Shown here in pieces: positions 63,078 to 64,000 of a DNA stretch of 64,000 nucleotides (position 1 is the first letter of the stretch; the number at the start of each line of letters is the position of its first letter). The stretch is from positions 427,187 through 491,186 of the forward strand of contig CAUYUJ010020170.1 in assembly GCA_963575745.1 (NCBI GenBank), given 5' to 3'. Position numbers and translations under genes: made by a program. This DNA is from Prorocentrum cordatum. Lineage: Eukaryota; Sar; Dinophyceae; Prorocentrales; Prorocentraceae. The notes below the pieces were generated by a model. That model had not been told where the DNA came from. It made no database searches and saw only the letters and a program-made list of their open reading frames with translations.

Positions 63078-64000
63078 GCTTCACGCCGGGGGAGGCAGGT
63101 CACGCCACCGCAGCAGGCCTCCACGGGCGCGCTTTGGGCTTGCTCCCTGGCGTGCGCGCGTGGCGTCCCTGCCTCGCCGGAGGCCTCTGGTTGTAGCAGT
63201 CGAGTGCGGTCGAACCGAGGTACAAGAACGAGGTCGGTGCGGGGAGGCTACCTTGATGTTCTTCGTGTCTGTTGGATGTTCTTGTGCATCCTGGGGGAGG
63301 GCACCCTCGAGTGATCTTATGGTTTGGGGTGTTTTGACCGGTGGAGGAGCTCATGTTCTTGGAGGATGTTTTTCTGTCCTAGGTCCGACCGCAGGAGATC
63401 GACTACGTAATTGATTTACCCAAAGTTTGATTTGATCGTCGAATTTGAGAAACATGTGTAGAATGTTCCGTAGATCTACGGAGCATTCTATGTATGTTCT
63501 GTAGACTCGACGGGGCATCCAAGTTGGACTCAATCAATTGTATGTAGTCGATATCCTAACCGAAACAGGGGTCAGTGCAAACGGGGGTCAGCCAATCCCC
63601 TCTGGCCGCGCCCCGCTCGAGAAACGTCTAAATGGGCGTCCAAGGCCCTTGCATCCTTACCGCGCAGAAGCCTTGATCATCGAACAATTTGTTTGGAGGG
63701 GGGCACTTGACGGCCATTAGCTGCGAACAGGGGGTGACTGCTATTTGCTGCTAATCGGTTGCCGCTTTTCGTCTCTTATCCGCCAACATAACTCCATGGG
63801 GCGCGAAGATCATTGCGCTTCGCGCATCGCGGCCTGGGTTGAAGAGGCGCCCTTCTCCAGCGCAGTTGCGCGAGGACGCGAAGATGACCGCGCGTCGCGC
63901 TACACGCGAAGTTAGCTGACCTAGGAGGTCGGTACACATCACGTCTGGGCCAAAAAATTGGTTTGTGGAGGCCCTGCGTTGGTGCATCATTGTTTTACAC
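63075..64000. other. Unassigned DNA with a 30-bp palindrome
   Basis: 63460-63489 is AGAATGTTCCGTAGA followed at once by TCTACGGAGCATTCT, a palindrome with one mismatch and no loop. Otherwise nothing is recognised to the end of the window. Confidence 0.5.

Overview
The window looks like nuclear DNA of a dinoflagellate; the repeat and retroelement repertoire fits a GC-rich genus such as Prorocentrum, but the species cannot be proven from sequence alone. Reasons: GC-rich genes broken by repeat-filled GT-AG introns, kilobases of purine trinucleotide arrays, a DIRS-like, a Ty1/copia-like and a LINE retroelement of kinds common in dinoflagellates, a methyltransferase-like (MTase-like) domain in two of them, and a near match to the dinoflagellate spliced leader inside an LTR. 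There are no bacterial operons, ribosome binding sites or CRISPR arrays. Because this is eukaryotic DNA with many frame changes, start codons are mostly uncertain and several coding blocks are described as frame-shifted remnants (true decay or assembly indels). Layout: 1.0-10.0 kb, a plus-strand UPF1-like SF1 helicase coding block with frameshifts, one well-supported 908-bp intron and a following exon. 10-11.6 kb, tandem repeats and a GGA array. 11.64-17.98 kb, a DIRS-like tyrosine-recombinase (YR) retrotransposon with A1-ORFs-B1-A2-B2 split direct repeats, sitting in GAT/GGA microsatellite. 18.65-20.12 kb, the last exon(s) of a secreted disintegrin/cysteine-rich/vWD-like protein. 20.1-30.3 kb, almost pure repeat: a TTGGGGCC-rich dispersed family, a 160-bp satellite, a 91-bp satellite cut by a 100-N gap, a perfect 267-bp tandem duplication, and a decayed retroelement nuclease-like remnant. 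31.25-48.96 kb, a nested pair: a minus-strand LINE (ORF1, EEP endonuclease, RT, RNase H, C-terminal zinc finger) split by a plus-strand 10.9-kb copia-like LTR element with 5-bp target duplication GATCT; removing the copia element and one GATCT leaves the LINE frame open across the join. The split LINE is itself flanked on both sides by the same-polarity GGA array. 49-64 kb, mostly repeats: a possible signal-peptide gene with short introns (50.36 kb), two copies of a palindromic foldback element, two inverted copies of a roughly 1-kb element with 12-bp GGGGACAGTGGT-type repeats, purine/pyrimidine arrays, and one unexplained 201-codon minus-strand open frame in AT-richer DNA. How the parts relate: most DNA here was laid down by retroelements and by satellite or microsatellite growth. 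The host-type coding candidates are the helicase block, the disintegrin/vWD gene and, weakly, the short secreted gene.
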